From Diaphorobacter caeni (GTDB lineage: Bacteria; Pseudomonadota; Gammaproteobacteria; Burkholderiales; Burkholderiaceae_C), in the NCBI RefSeq assembly GCF_015354245.1, contig NZ_JADKYZ010000004.1, forward strand, positions 62,001 through 126,000: a stretch of 64,000 bases of DNA, written 5' to 3'. Below are positions 34,416 to 43,680 of the stretch, piece after piece. The notes under the pieces were generated by a model. The model had not been told where the DNA came from and did not search any database. It worked only from the letters and a program-made list of their open reading frames with translations. How positions within the stretch are numbered: the stretch's first letter is position 1; every line of letters begins with the position of its first letter. The position numbers and the translations under genes are program-made.

Positions 34416-35902
34416 GCGCCATGCGGCAAGAAGAAACCCTCGCCGGCCGACGCGTTCTGAACGCCTCGCTGTGCGCCGTCGCACTGGCCGCTCTGGCCGC
34501 TTGCGGCACCAAGCCCGTCGGCCCCGACTATGCCGTGCCCAGTCAAGCCATCGCCTTGCAGGTTCGGGCCGATCAACCGTTCGCGGGCACGCAGGACGCA
34601 ACGCTTGCGCAGGAAAGCGACCGACGCGTCAGCAGCGCGCCCCTGCCCGATCACTGGTGGCAGCTCTACCGCAATGACGAACTGAACGCGTTGATCGCCA
34701 AAGCGCTCGAGCACAACACCGATCTGCGCCAGGCGCTCGCCAACCTCGAACGCGTGCAGGCCGTCGAGCAGGAAATCGCAGGCAGCGCGCGCCCCAGCGT
34801 GAACGTGGGCGCAAGCCCGAGCTACGGCCACGTGTCGGGACTGTCCGTGCTGTCGCCGGGCCATGTGCCGGCCAATGCCTTCAGTTACTCGACCAACGGC
34901 GCCATCGCCTACCAGCTCGATCTGTTCGGCCAGATCCGGCGCTCCATCGAATCCGCACAGGCGGGCACCGATGCCGCGCAGGCAGCCGTCGATCTTGCGC
35001 GGGTGAATGTCGCGGCAGGCACGGCCCGCGCCTATGCCGCCGCGTGCAACGCCGGATTGCGGCTCGATGTGATGCAGCATTCCATCGCGCTGCAGACACA
35101 GTCCGCCGACATCTCGCAACGTCTGCACGACGCGGGCAAGGTCGGCTCGATCGATGCGCAGCGCGCGCACGCGCAGGTCGAGCAACTGAAGGCCGAATTG
35201 CCGCCGCTGCATGCTGCAAGGCAAAACGCGCTGTTCCAGCTCGCCACACTGACGGGCGAGCAACCACAGAACTTTCCGCGCGAGGTGCAGCAATGCAGTG
35301 GAGCGCCGCAGGTGGTCGGCACGATTCCCGTCGGCGACGGCCAGGCGCTGCTGCGCCGCCGCCCGGACATCCGCCAGGCCGAACGCCAGCTCGCGCAAGC
35401 CACCGCGCAAATCGGCGTGGCGACCGCCGATCTGTATCCCAAAATTTCTCTCGGGCTGTCGGCCGCGTCCGCCGGTCACATGACGGGATTCGGGCGTGGC
35501 GACACCTTCAGCTGGAGCCTCGGCCCGCTGATCTCGTGGAGCATTCCGGTGAATGGCACAGCGCACGCGCGCATCGCGCAGGCCGAAGCAAGCGCGAGGG
35601 GCGCACTCGCCAGATTCGACGGCACCGTGCTCAATGCGCTGCGCGAAACCGAGATCGCCTTGAACAACTACGCCCGCGAGCTCGACCGCAACGCCCGCCT
35701 GCAAGCCGCGCGTGCACAAAGCGCCAAGGTGGCCGAAGAGACCCGCCGCCTCTACGCCAACGGCAAGACGGGCTACCTCGACACGCTCGATGCGGAGCGT
35801 GTGCTGGTCAACGCCGACTCGGCGCTGGCCATCTCGCAGGCCAGTCTCTCGGACGACCAACTGGCGTTGTTCCTCGCACTGGGAGGCGGATGGGGGCCAT
35901 GA
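34412..35902 (+). CDS. RND/NodT-type outer-membrane efflux lipoprotein
   Basis: 496-residue TolC-like channel of the NodT family. The leader has lipobox LAAC (LAALAACGTKP), then VGPDYAVPSQ. Two copies of the outer-membrane efflux domain follow, with DHWWQLYRNDELNALIAKAL, AYQLDLFGQIRRSIESA and the second-copy LLRRRPDIRQAERQLAQA. It completes a tripartite pump with the FUSC and HlyD proteins. ATGA overlap at 34412-34415 couples it to the HlyD gene; an alternative ATG is three codons later. Confidence 0.92.
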   Translation: MSAMRQEETLAGRRVLNASLCAVALAALAACGTKPVGPDYAVPSQAIALQVRADQPFAGTQDATLAQESDRRVSSAPLPDHWWQLYRNDELNALIAKALEHNTDLRQALANLERVQAVEQEIAGSARPSVNVGASPSYGHVSGLSVLSPGHVPANAFSYSTNGAIAYQLDLFGQIRRSIESAQAGTDAAQAAVDLARVNVAAGTARAYAAACNAGLRLDVMQHSIALQTQSADISQRLHDAGKVGSIDAQRAHAQVEQLKAELPPLHAARQNALFQLATLTGEQPQNFPREVQQCSGAPQVVGTIPVGDGQALLRRRPDIRQAERQLAQATAQIGVATADLYPKISLGLSAASAGHMTGFGRGDTFSWSLGPLISWSIPVNGTAHARIAQAEASARGALARFDGTVLNALRETEIALNNYARELDRNARLQAARAQSAKVAEETRRLYANGKTGYLDTLDAERVLVNADSALAISQASLSDDQLALFLALGGGWGP

Positions 35903-36028
35903 TTCGCGCGGTGCGTGCTGCCCTTCAATTCGCACTGATTCCAGGGGGCAATTGACAATGACGAATCCACCCTCAGGACCCCTGCTTGCGGCGCAATGCA
36001 ATGCAGCATAGCAAGCACTCGCACTCCC

Positions 36029-36074
36029 GTTGACAATCGTTCCATATATTGGAAAGTGACACGGTTTTGTCAAC
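36029..36074. promoter_or_regulatory. Nested dyad upstream of IPTL-CTERM gene
   Basis: The outer arms are GTTGACAA (36029-36036) and TTGTCAAC (36067-36074), perfect 8-bp complements. Inside is TTCCA-TATAT-TGGAA (36040-36054). The unit lies about 80 bp before the start at 36153 and may be an operator or overlap the promoter. Confidence 0.45.
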
Positions 36075-36152
36075 TTGGATGACTTTGTTCTGCGCAATCG
36101 CCATTCTCTTTGCACTTTTTTACAAGTGACCGACTAGCGAGAGAAATAGCAA

Positions 36153-37235
36153 ATGGGATTCAAGATTTCGATGATTGCCGGCGCGGCGCTGGCCTTCGCG
36201 TTCAATGCAAGTGCAGCCAATGTCTACCCGGCCGACGTCGTCGCCGCAGGGCCCTTCAACTGGTCCACAGGCGGGGACGGCCTGTACAACACCACCGATG
36301 ACTTCAACAACCAATGGGGCCAGATCGACCTGCGAGCGGGCGGCACCGCCGAAGTCACTGGGGACTACCCACGCAGCGGCAACGGCTCGCTCAAGCTGGC
36401 CTCCAACGGTGACGCCAGCGCCAAGGCAGGCGTCGCCTACTACCCACCTACACAGAACGGCTTCGGCCCGTTGTCGAGTATCACCGCCGCTTCGTTCGAC
36501 TACATGCGTGTCGCGGACTCTGCGGACAACACGCCGATCATGCGTCTGTTCCTGTTCGCGCCCAACACCGACACGCACTTGGTCACAGTGCTGTGGGAGC
36601 CTTCGATCAACGGCGTCACCGTGACCAATGGCACATGGGCCACGGCCGACGTGCTGAACGGTACGGTGCGCACCACAAAAACTAACCAGGCCGCCCCATT
36701 CTCGGGCAGCTTCGCCAGCCTTGCCAGCGACCCGGCCTACCAGGGTCTGATCGTGCGCGCAGTGGAAATCGGCTTCGGCTCCGGTGGCTGGAGCGGCGCA
36801 TTCGTGGGCGCTGCGGACAACGTGGTTATCACGGGTTCTGTCACTTCCGTCACCAGCAACTTCGAGATGGCACCGCCCACCTTCAACGTGACCATCGACA
36901 CCGGCGCCGACGGCAGCAGCGTTCCGGCTGCAGGCGTGGTGCAGGCAGTGGATGAAAACGACACGCTGGCCGTCGCATACACTCCCGCCACCGGCTTCGA
37001 GATCGACACCGTCACCGGCTGCGGTGGCGCCCTGAGCGGCACCACCTACACCACCGCTGCCGTGACGGCCGACTGCACGGTCACCGCCAGCTTCAAGGCC
37101 GTGGCCACGCCACCTATCACCGCCGTGCCGCCAACCGCCACCACGTCGGTGCCGACACTCAGCCAATGGGGCGTGATGCTGCTGGGCCTGCTGACCGCCG
37201 GTGTCGCCGCACTGCGCCTGCGTCGCCGCGGCTGA
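36153..37235 (+). CDS. IPTL-CTERM sorting-domain protein
   Basis: 360-residue exported protein. The signal peptide is MGFKISMIAGAALAFAFNASA. The main domain (residues ~23-235) is beta-rich, containing GNGSLKLASNGDASAK and ASFDYMRVADSADNTPI. It is followed by a repeat-like module ending CGGALSGTTYTTAAVTADCTV, with a likely disulphide. The C-terminus is a canonical IPTL-CTERM signal: VPTLSQWG, a hydrophobic helix and RLRRRG. IPTL-CTERM proteins are processed by a dedicated exosortase (XrtH family), which is not in this window. The role is unknown. Confidence 0.88.
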   Translation: MGFKISMIAGAALAFAFNASAANVYPADVVAAGPFNWSTGGDGLYNTTDDFNNQWGQIDLRAGGTAEVTGDYPRSGNGSLKLASNGDASAKAGVAYYPPTQNGFGPLSSITAASFDYMRVADSADNTPIMRLFLFAPNTDTHLVTVLWEPSINGVTVTNGTWATADVLNGTVRTTKTNQAAPFSGSFASLASDPAYQGLIVRAVEIGFGSGGWSGAFVGAADNVVITGSVTSVTSNFEMAPPTFNVTIDTGADGSSVPAAGVVQAVDENDTLAVAYTPATGFEIDTVTGCGGALSGTTYTTAAVTADCTVTASFKAVATPPITAVPPTATTSVPTLSQWGVMLLGLLTAGVAALRLRRRG

Positions 37236-37253
37236 TCGATTCAGAGAACGCGA

Positions 37254-37292
37254 GGAGGATCGGCGGCCCACGGCTGCCGGTCCTCCTTTTTA
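37254..37292 (+). terminator. Rho-independent terminator
   Basis: Arms GGAGGATCGGCGGC (37254-37267) and GCTGCCGGTCCTCC (37273-37286) pair apart from G-U/one mismatch, and TTTTTT follows. It ends the IPTL-CTERM gene transcript. Confidence 0.85.
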
Positions 37293-37430
37293 ATGTGAAT
37301 CACATTGGGGCCACAACGGCGCGCTGCCGTGCACTGCGATGACGCGGGCGATGACGCATGCCATGAACCATCCCCTACAATCCGGCGGTCATCGCGGCAC
37401 GCGTCTGCCGCGAGCTCCTTGTCCGACCCC

Positions 37431-38048
37431 ATGTTCACCACCGCGAACTTTCTCTACATCGCCTCGGTATCCGCGCTGATTCTCGCGATGCCCGGCCCCA
37501 CCAACACGCTGCTGTTTTCCTCCGGCGTGGCGCGCGGCTTCACGCGTTCGCTGGTGCTGGTGGCCGCGGAACTCGTGGCCTATCTGCTGTCGATCAGCTG
37601 CTGGGGCTTTCTGCTGCTCAAGCTGCTGCAGGACCAGGCCTGGATCGCCACCGTGCTCAAGCTCGGCGCAGCCTGCTACATCGCGTACCTGTCGCTCAAG
37701 ATCTGGAAGTTCGAGAAAAGCCTCACGCCCGAAACCAGCATCACCAGCCGCCATGTGTTCGTGACCACACTGCTCAACCCCAAGGCGTTTCTGTTCGCCT
37801 CGTTCGTCATGCCGCCTGCGGTGTTTCTCGACACTTCGATGTATTTCCCGGCGATGGGCACGTTCGCGCTGACGATGATTCCGGTGTCCATCGGCTGGTG
37901 CATGCTCGGGCAGATAGCGCGCAGCGGCAGCGGACGGGTGCCGTTGATTTCGTCGGGAGTGATGCTGCGCGGCGCATCCCTCGTTCTGTGCTTCTTCTCC
38001 GCCTCCATCCTCTACGACGTAGTCCACAAGGCCTGGCTGCACGCTTGA
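37431..38048 (+). CDS. LysE/RhtB-family exporter
   Basis: 205-residue inner-membrane protein of the LysE superfamily, with about six transmembrane helices. It starts FLYIASVSALILAMPGPTNTLLFSSG, the conserved PGP motif of this family, and LNPKAFLFA is the second family signature. Members export amino acids or related metabolites. I chose the ATG at 37431 because the homologous part starts there; there is only a weak ribosome-binding site. It is convergent with the halogenase gene, so export of a halogenated product is possible but unproven. Confidence 0.88.
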   Translation: MFTTANFLYIASVSALILAMPGPTNTLLFSSGVARGFTRSLVLVAAELVAYLLSISCWGFLLLKLLQDQAWIATVLKLGAACYIAYLSLKIWKFEKSLTPETSITSRHVFVTTLLNPKAFLFASFVMPPAVFLDTSMYFPAMGTFALTMIPVSIGWCMLGQIARSGSGRVPLISSGVMLRGASLVLCFFSASILYDVVHKAWLHA

Positions 38049-38188
38049 TTCATTGAGCGCGTGAACTCGACTGCACGAAGCTTTGGGCTTCGATGGGCGG
38101 GGCGTTTTGAGGCACCGAGACAGGGGGTTGATCGCGGCGGGTGCTTGCTGCGTTGGCCGCTGCTCTCAACCCCGAATGCATTGCTGTT

Positions 38189-39700
38189 TCAGGCTGCTGC
38201 TGTGGCTGTCGCCTTTCGTTGCTGCAGCCACGCGAGAAATTCGCCGACGGCCTGCTTGCCTTCGTTCGGCAACGCCATCAGCTCGGTTCTCACGGCGTCG
38301 CGCGGGATCAGGCCCAAGCCCGTGGCGACGAACATCCAGTTGATCACGTGGAAGATGCCGCGCCTGCCGTGCAGCGTGTAGCCCTCCAGATCGAGCAAAC
38401 GCGGCGCGCGCAGTTGCATGCATTCCTTGAGCGCGCGGTAGGCGTCGGGCAGGGGCGTCGCAGCCACATCGCGCCAGAACGCGGTGTCGCGGCGCGGGCA
38501 GTCGTAATGCATGCGCAGAAAGTCGCGCACCTCGATCCACGACTGATGGTTCGACATGTTGAACTCGCGCACGGCGCTGTCCGAGACGATGCCCTGGCTC
38601 TGCGTGAGCACGCGCACGAAGTTGCGGACGCTCTCGACCATCTGGCCGATGGAAGTCGCTTCCAGCGGCTCCACAAAGCCCGATGCCAGCCCCACGCTCA
38701 GCACGTTGCCGACCCAGACCTGCTCGTAGCAGCCTGGCTCGAAACGGATGACGCGCTGCGGCTTGACGGCAAAGCCCAGGTGGCTCTGTATTTCGGTCGC
38801 CGCATCCTCGTCCGAGATGTGCCTGCTGCTGTAGACATAGCCCGCGCCCACGCGGTCGACCAGCGGAATCTGCCACATCCAGCCCGAGGACAGCGCAATG
38901 GCGCGACTCACCAGACCGGGGTTCTTTTCAGGGTGCGGCATGTAGAACGGTATCGCGCGATCCATCAGCAGATGCTCGCTGAATGAGTGCCAGCGGCTCG
39001 GCACCACCTTGCCCATGATCTTGCGCGACAGCCCGCTCGCATCGATCACGAAATCGAGCTCGATGCGCTCGCCGTCGCGCGTGACGAGCGCCACGACGCG
39101 GCCCGGCTCGTTCGTCTGCACATCGTCGACGATGGCGTCCTGGTGCACGATGTTGCGCGACAGCGCGGTCTTCCTGAAGAAATCCGCGATCTTGTAGCTG
39201 TCGAAATGGAACGAACTGATGATGTCGACCTGCCCGTCTTCGAGCGCCTGTTTCGCCTCCCGCTGGCTCGCGTTGCCCCGGATCAGATCCATGCCGCGCA
39301 GATAGTCGGGCATCTCGATGCCGTTGTGGATCATCGCCGAGATCAGCGGAAAGCCGCCGTTCTTCTCCCACTTCGACGCCGCTCCCTCGGCAGACGCGAA
39401 CGGGTGAAAGTAGCGGTCATTCTTTTCCCCCGTGCGCCAGCCCTCGTAGCTGAAGCCCCACTTGTAGGTCGCGCCGGTCTCGCGCACGAAATCGTCGGCG
39501 TCGATGTCGATGGACTGCAGCGCCGCCTGCAGATTCAGCAAGCCCCCCTCGCCCACGCCGACCACGCCGATCTGCGACGACTCGATCACGCGGATCTCCA
39601 CCGCCGCGCTGAAAATCTTTCGGAGCGACAAGGCGGCAAACCATCCCGCCGTACCGCCTCCCAGAACAACGACGCGTTTCGCGCCTCTCAAATTGAGCAC
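38189..39700 (-). CDS. Flavin-dependent tryptophan halogenase-like protein
   Basis: 503-residue protein of the tryptophan halogenase (PrnA/RebH) family. Key residues match: the FAD motif GGGTAGW (14-20), Lys80 in GATYKWGF at the position of PrnA Lys79, WMWQIP (274-279, the WxWxIP signature) and Glu347 in EPLEATS at the position of PrnA Glu346. The GVGEGG segment replaces the usual GVGEAT. These enzymes need a flavin reductase, and none is adjacent. The substrate is not predictable; no biosynthetic cluster is present. GTG start with GGAGG 5-6 nt upstream. Confidence 0.9.
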   Translation of the reverse strand: MLNLRGAKRVVVLGGGTAGWFAALSLRKIFSAAVEIRVIESSQIGVVGVGEGGLLNLQAALQSIDIDADDFVRETGATYKWGFSYEGWRTGEKNDRYFHPFASAEGAASKWEKNGGFPLISAMIHNGIEMPDYLRGMDLIRGNASQREAKQALEDGQVDIISSFHFDSYKIADFFRKTALSRNIVHQDAIVDDVQTNEPGRVVALVTRDGERIELDFVIDASGLSRKIMGKVVPSRWHSFSEHLLMDRAIPFYMPHPEKNPGLVSRAIALSSGWMWQIPLVDRVGAGYVYSSRHISDEDAATEIQSHLGFAVKPQRVIRFEPGCYEQVWVGNVLSVGLASGFVEPLEATSIGQMVESVRNFVRVLTQSQGIVSDSAVREFNMSNHQSWIEVRDFLRMHYDCPRRDTAFWRDVAATPLPDAYRALKECMQLRAPRLLDLEGYTLHGRRGIFHVINWMFVATGLGLIPRDAVRTELMALPNEGKQAVGEFLAWLQQRKATATAAA

Positions 39701-39866
39701 TTCGACCTCCCTCTATGCAAGCTGATGTATGTGTGAAATCCACTCTACATCAGGCTTTCGGGGCGATTCATTGATTAATCATGCGTGCATGCGCCGGCTC
39801 ATATTCAGCAAGCCGGGAATTGCGATTGATCACACAGCAATGCACGCGAATGCAACGCAAGCCGCG

Positions 39867-39918
39867 CAAAAAATCAAAAGCCGCAGCGGCCCGTTCGTCA
39901 ACGGAACCGCTGCGGCTT
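39867..39918 (-). terminator. Rho-independent terminator for topB
   Basis: Perfect 12-bp stem AAGCCGCAGCGG/CCGCTGCGGCTT (39878-39889 and 39907-39918), with a small inner stem CCGTT/AACGG in the loop, followed on the minus strand by a T-rich run. It lies about 30 bp beyond the topB stop. Confidence 0.9.
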
Positions 39919-39950
39919 GAGACGGTGCTGTCCGTGCGCTTAAAAAGCGA

Positions 39951-42866
39951 TCAGCTCACATGCTTGCCCACGATGCCCGCGATCTCGAACATGCTCACCT
40001 TGTCCTTGCCGAACACGGGAAGCAGCTTGGCATCGGCCACCACCGAGCGCTTGTCCGCCGGGTCCTGCAGGTTGTGGGCCTTGATGTAGTCCCAGAGCTT
40101 CTTGACGACCTCGGGGCGCGACACCGGGCCGTCGCCGATGACGGCGGCGAGTTCGGTGCTGGGCTTCAAGGTGCCTGCGGCAGGGGCCTTCTTGGTGGCT
40201 GATTTCTTGGCTGCGGGGGCTTTCTTCGCGGCAGCCGTCTTCTTGGCGGCCGGGGCCTTCTTGGCTGCAGCCGCCGAGCCTGCCGCCGTCTTGCGTGGCG
40301 GGAACTTGGAGTCGCGCTTTTCGAACTCGAAGTTCACCTTGCCTTCGGCCGCATCCCAGACCAGGAAGGCCTTGAACGCGCGGCGCGTACGCATGCTCAC
40401 GAACTTGTCGAGCAGATCGGTCTTGCCGGTCTCGAGCAGCTTGGTCATCTGCGCACGTTCGATGGGCTGCTGCAGGATGATCTTGCCGCTCTTGAACTTG
40501 CAGCTCGGCGTGGGCTGCGCCTGCGTGGGCACGGACTTGCTGCAGACGTAGTTGGCGCCATGCTCGTAGACCGGCGCGCCGCAGACCGGGCATTTGCCGA
40601 GGCTTTCCTGCGCGGAGAAGTCGATGATCTCGCCCGAATCCTCATCGGCCTTGTCGTCGCCGAAGTCGAACTCGAGCTTGTAGTTGTTGTTCTCCTCGTC
40701 GCGCACGATGGCGACTTCCGCGGTGAACGGCCAGCCGGCCTTGGAGCGGAACCCCTCCAGCGGGCCGATGCGGCGATCACGCACCAGCGTTTCGGCTTCC
40801 TGCGTTTCAAACGTGCGGCCTGCGGGCGACTTGGTGAACGAGAAACCGCAGCCTTCGCTGCCGCCGCCGGCCTTGCCGGTGCAGGCAAAACGGCGGTAGT
40901 TTTCCTTGACCACGCCGCCGCAGTTGGGGCATGGCGTTTCCAGCGTCGCGTAGTCGCCGGGGATGGTGTCGCGGTCGTACTCCTTGGCCTTTTTGACGAG
41001 CTTTTCCGTCATGGCCTGGATCTGCTGCATGAAGGCTTCGCGCGAGAGCTGGCCCTTTTCCATCTGCGAGAGCTTGTACTCCCACTCACCGGTCAAGTCG
41101 GCGCGCGAGAGTTCCTCCACTCCGAGGCCGCGCAGCAGCGTCATGAGCTGGAACGCCTTGGCGGTCGGAATCAGCTCGCGGCCTTCGCGCAGCATGTACT
41201 TTTCGGTGATCAGCCCTTCGATGATCGCCGCGCGCGTGGCTGGCGTTCCCAGGCCCTTTTCCTGCATGGCTTCGCGCAGTTCGTCGTCGTCGATCTGCTT
41301 GCCCGCGCTTTCCATCGCGCCCAGCAGCGTGGCTTCCGAATAGCGGGCGGGCGGCTTGGTCTTGAGGCCCTTGGCGTCGGCGTGATCCGTGCGCGGAGTC
41401 TCGCCGGGCTTCACGGCGACCAGCGGCTGTCCCTTGTCGCCTTCCTTGCCGCCTTCGACCTCGTTGGCCGCTTCCTTGCCGTAGATCGCCAGCCATCCCG
41501 GCTTGACCAGCACCTTGCCCTCGGTCTTGAAGTGGTGGCCCACGACCTGGCTGATGCGCGTGGTGACCTGGTACTCGGCGCTCGGGAAGAACACGGCCAT
41601 GAAGCGGCGCACGACCAGGTCGTACAGCTTCTGCTCGGCTTCCGACAGGCCACTGGGTGCCTGCGTGGTCGGGATGATGGCGAAGTGATCCGACACCTTG
41701 CTGTTGTCGAAGATGCGCTTGCTCGGACGCACGTAGTTGTCGTCCAGCGCCTGCTTGGCGAACGGCGCGAGATGGCGCATGCCGCTCGTGGCCAGCATGC
41801 CGAAGGTCTCGCGCGCCACGGGCAGATAGTCCTCGGGCAGCGCGCGCGAATCGGTACGCGGATAGGTCAGCGCCTTGTGGCGCTCATAGAGGCTCTGCGC
41901 GAGCGCGAGCGTCGTCTTGGCCGAGAAGCCGAACTTGCCGTTGGCCTCACGCTGCAGGCTGGTCAGATCGAACAGCAGCGGCGATGCCTGCGTGGTGGGC
42001 TTGGACTCCTCGGTGACGGTGGCGGGCTTGCCGCGCACCGCCTCGGCGATGGCGACCGCGTCCTTGTGGTTCCACAGGCGGTCGGCCTTGGCTTCGGGAT
42101 CGTCCGACTTCTTCCACTTGGTGTCGAACCACTTGCCCAGATACTCGCCCGCCTCGGCGGCAAAGCCGGCGTGCACTTCCCAGTAGTCGCGGCTCACGAA
42201 CTTGCGGATCTTTTCCTCGCGCTCGACGACCAGCGACAGCGTCGGCGTCTGCACCCGGCCCACGGTGGTCAGGAAGAAGCCGCCATCGCGGGAGTTGAAC
42301 GCGGTCATCGCACGCGTGCCGTTGATGCCGACCAGCCAGTCGGCCTCGGAGCGGCTGCGCGCGGCGCTGGCCAGACCCTGCATCTGCTGATCGGAGCGCA
42401 GCTGGTTGAAGCCGTCGCGGATCGCCTGCGGCGTCATGCTCTGCAGCCAAAGACGCTTGACGGGCTTGCCGAGCCCGCCCTTGGCGCCGCCCGCGTACTG
42501 CTCGATCAGGCGGAAGATCAGCTCCCCTTCGCGGCCCGCGTCACAGGCGTTGATGAGTTCGGTGACGTCCTTGCGCTTGGCCTGCTTGACCACGGCGTTC
42601 AGGCGCGTCTTGGTCTTGTCGACCGGCTTCAGATCGAAGAACGGCGGAATCACCGGCAGGTGCGCGAAGCTCCACTTGCCGCGCTTGACGTCGAACTGCT
42701 CGGGCGCCTGGATCTCGACCAGGTGACCGACCGCGCTCGTCACGACGTAGCGCTCGTTCTCGAAATGATCCTCGTGTTTGTCGAACTTGCCGGCAACGGG
42801 CGTGAGGGCACGCACGATGTCTTGTGCAACCGACGGTTTCTCTGCAATGACCAGCGTTTTATTCAT
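39951..42866 (-). CDS. topB: DNA topoisomerase III with C-terminal SWIB domain
   Basis: 971-residue type IA topoisomerase. The Toprim domain opens with MNKTLVIAEKPSVAQDIV, and the catalytic Tyr335 lies in LTYPRTDSR, close to E. coli TopB Tyr328. GRVQTPTLSLVV and zinc-finger-like CPNCGG and CPVCG motifs follow. The end is unusual: a Lys/Ala-rich linker (about residues 850-895, AAKKAPAAKK repeats) and then a SWIB/MDM2 fold (AVIGDGPVSRPEVVKKLWDY, ending FEIAGIVGKHV). Topoisomerase III decatenates replication intermediates. The SWIB fusion and histone-H1-like linker are known in some Burkholderiales. Divergent from the SET gene, 97 bp away. Confidence 0.95.
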   Translation of the reverse strand: MNKTLVIAEKPSVAQDIVRALTPVAGKFDKHEDHFENERYVVTSAVGHLVEIQAPEQFDVKRGKWSFAHLPVIPPFFDLKPVDKTKTRLNAVVKQAKRKDVTELINACDAGREGELIFRLIEQYAGGAKGGLGKPVKRLWLQSMTPQAIRDGFNQLRSDQQMQGLASAARSRSEADWLVGINGTRAMTAFNSRDGGFFLTTVGRVQTPTLSLVVEREEKIRKFVSRDYWEVHAGFAAEAGEYLGKWFDTKWKKSDDPEAKADRLWNHKDAVAIAEAVRGKPATVTEESKPTTQASPLLFDLTSLQREANGKFGFSAKTTLALAQSLYERHKALTYPRTDSRALPEDYLPVARETFGMLATSGMRHLAPFAKQALDDNYVRPSKRIFDNSKVSDHFAIIPTTQAPSGLSEAEQKLYDLVVRRFMAVFFPSAEYQVTTRISQVVGHHFKTEGKVLVKPGWLAIYGKEAANEVEGGKEGDKGQPLVAVKPGETPRTDHADAKGLKTKPPARYSEATLLGAMESAGKQIDDDELREAMQEKGLGTPATRAAIIEGLITEKYMLREGRELIPTAKAFQLMTLLRGLGVEELSRADLTGEWEYKLSQMEKGQLSREAFMQQIQAMTEKLVKKAKEYDRDTIPGDYATLETPCPNCGGVVKENYRRFACTGKAGGGSEGCGFSFTKSPAGRTFETQEAETLVRDRRIGPLEGFRSKAGWPFTAEVAIVRDEENNNYKLEFDFGDDKADEDSGEIIDFSAQESLGKCPVCGAPVYEHGANYVCSKSVPTQAQPTPSCKFKSGKIILQQPIERAQMTKLLETGKTDLLDKFVSMRTRRAFKAFLVWDAAEGKVNFEFEKRDSKFPPRKTAAGSAAAAKKAPAAKKTAAAKKAPAAKKSATKKAPAAGTLKPSTELAAVIGDGPVSRPEVVKKLWDYIKAHNLQDPADKRSVVADAKLLPVFGKDKVSMFEIAGIVGKHVS

Positions 42867-42963
42867 TTGTGTGGGTTGGCCTTTACGGCGCTTCTACAAT
42901 TCGGCTTCATGCGCGCGCACGCGCACGCATGTGTACATATTCAAACTAACAGAGTTTTCAGCC

Positions 42964-43680
42964 ATGGCCCGAAACGCACCCTCCAATATCCCGACCATCC
43001 CGCCAGGCCGCCGCATCCAGACACGCCGCTCGGGCGTGCATGGCAAGGGAGTGTTCGCGTTGCAGGACATTGCCGAGGGCGAGGTTCTCATCGAATACGT
43101 GGGTGAGGTCATTGGCTGGCAGGAGGCGCAGGATCGGCATCCGCACGACCCCAAGCAGCCCAACCATACGTTCTATTTCCATGTGGACGAAGACCGCGTC
43201 ATCGACGCGAAGCATGGCGGAAACTCCGCGCGCTGGATCAACCACAGCTGCGATCCCAACTGTTTTGCAGATGAGATCGAAGGCCGGATCTTCATCACGG
43301 CCCTGCGCAATATCCATGCGGGCGAAGAGCTCAATTACGACTACGGACTGATTATCGAGGAGCGTTATACCCCGAAACTCAAAGCCGAATATCCCTGCTG
43401 GTGTGGCAGTGAAGACTGCCGGGGCACGCTGCTGGCCCCCAAGCGCGGCTGGGCGCCCAAGGGGATGGAGCCGGTCAAGAAGAAGAAAAAATCCGAAAAA
43501 GCCACTGCAGACAGCAAATCCGAATCAAAAAAGATAGCTAAATCCGAAAAGAAGCCGGAGAAGAAACCGGAAAAGAAGGCCGTCAGGAAGCTGGAGAAGA
43601 AGTCGCAGACGCCAGCGACCAAGAAGCCCGAAAAGAACAAAGACAAGAAGCCTCAGAAAGCCAAGGGCAGCAAGAAGTGA
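42964..43680 (+). CDS. SET-domain lysine methyltransferase-like protein
   Basis: 238-residue protein. Residues 16-160 form a SET domain: RRSGVHGKGVFA, the cofactor-site WINHSCDPNC (91-100), and the catalytic-site ELNYDYG (122-128). A post-SET cysteine cluster (CWCGSEDC, 145-152) closes it. The last ~70 residues are almost all Lys, Glu, Pro and Ala (KKPEKKPEKK), like a histone H1 tail. Bacterial SET proteins methylate ribosomal, nucleoid or host proteins. It is divergent from topB-SWIB. Its stop overlaps the birA GTG (GTGA). Confidence 0.9.
   Translation: MARNAPSNIPTIPPGRRIQTRRSGVHGKGVFALQDIAEGEVLIEYVGEVIGWQEAQDRHPHDPKQPNHTFYFHVDEDRVIDAKHGGNSARWINHSCDPNCFADEIEGRIFITALRNIHAGEELNYDYGLIIEERYTPKLKAEYPCWCGSEDCRGTLLAPKRGWAPKGMEPVKKKKKSEKATADSKSESKKIAKSEKKPEKKPEKKAVRKLEKKSQTPATKKPEKNKDKKPQKAKGSKK

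Noticed and set aside
38060-38188. Hairpin CGAAGC/GCTTCG between the LysE and halogenase genes as a terminator
   Set aside because: Only a 6-bp stem and no T-tract on either strand; termination there is not supported.
40560-43106. Plus-strand open frame of ~850 codons opposite topB
   Set aside because: No recognisable domain; topB on the minus strand is complete with all catalytic motifs.
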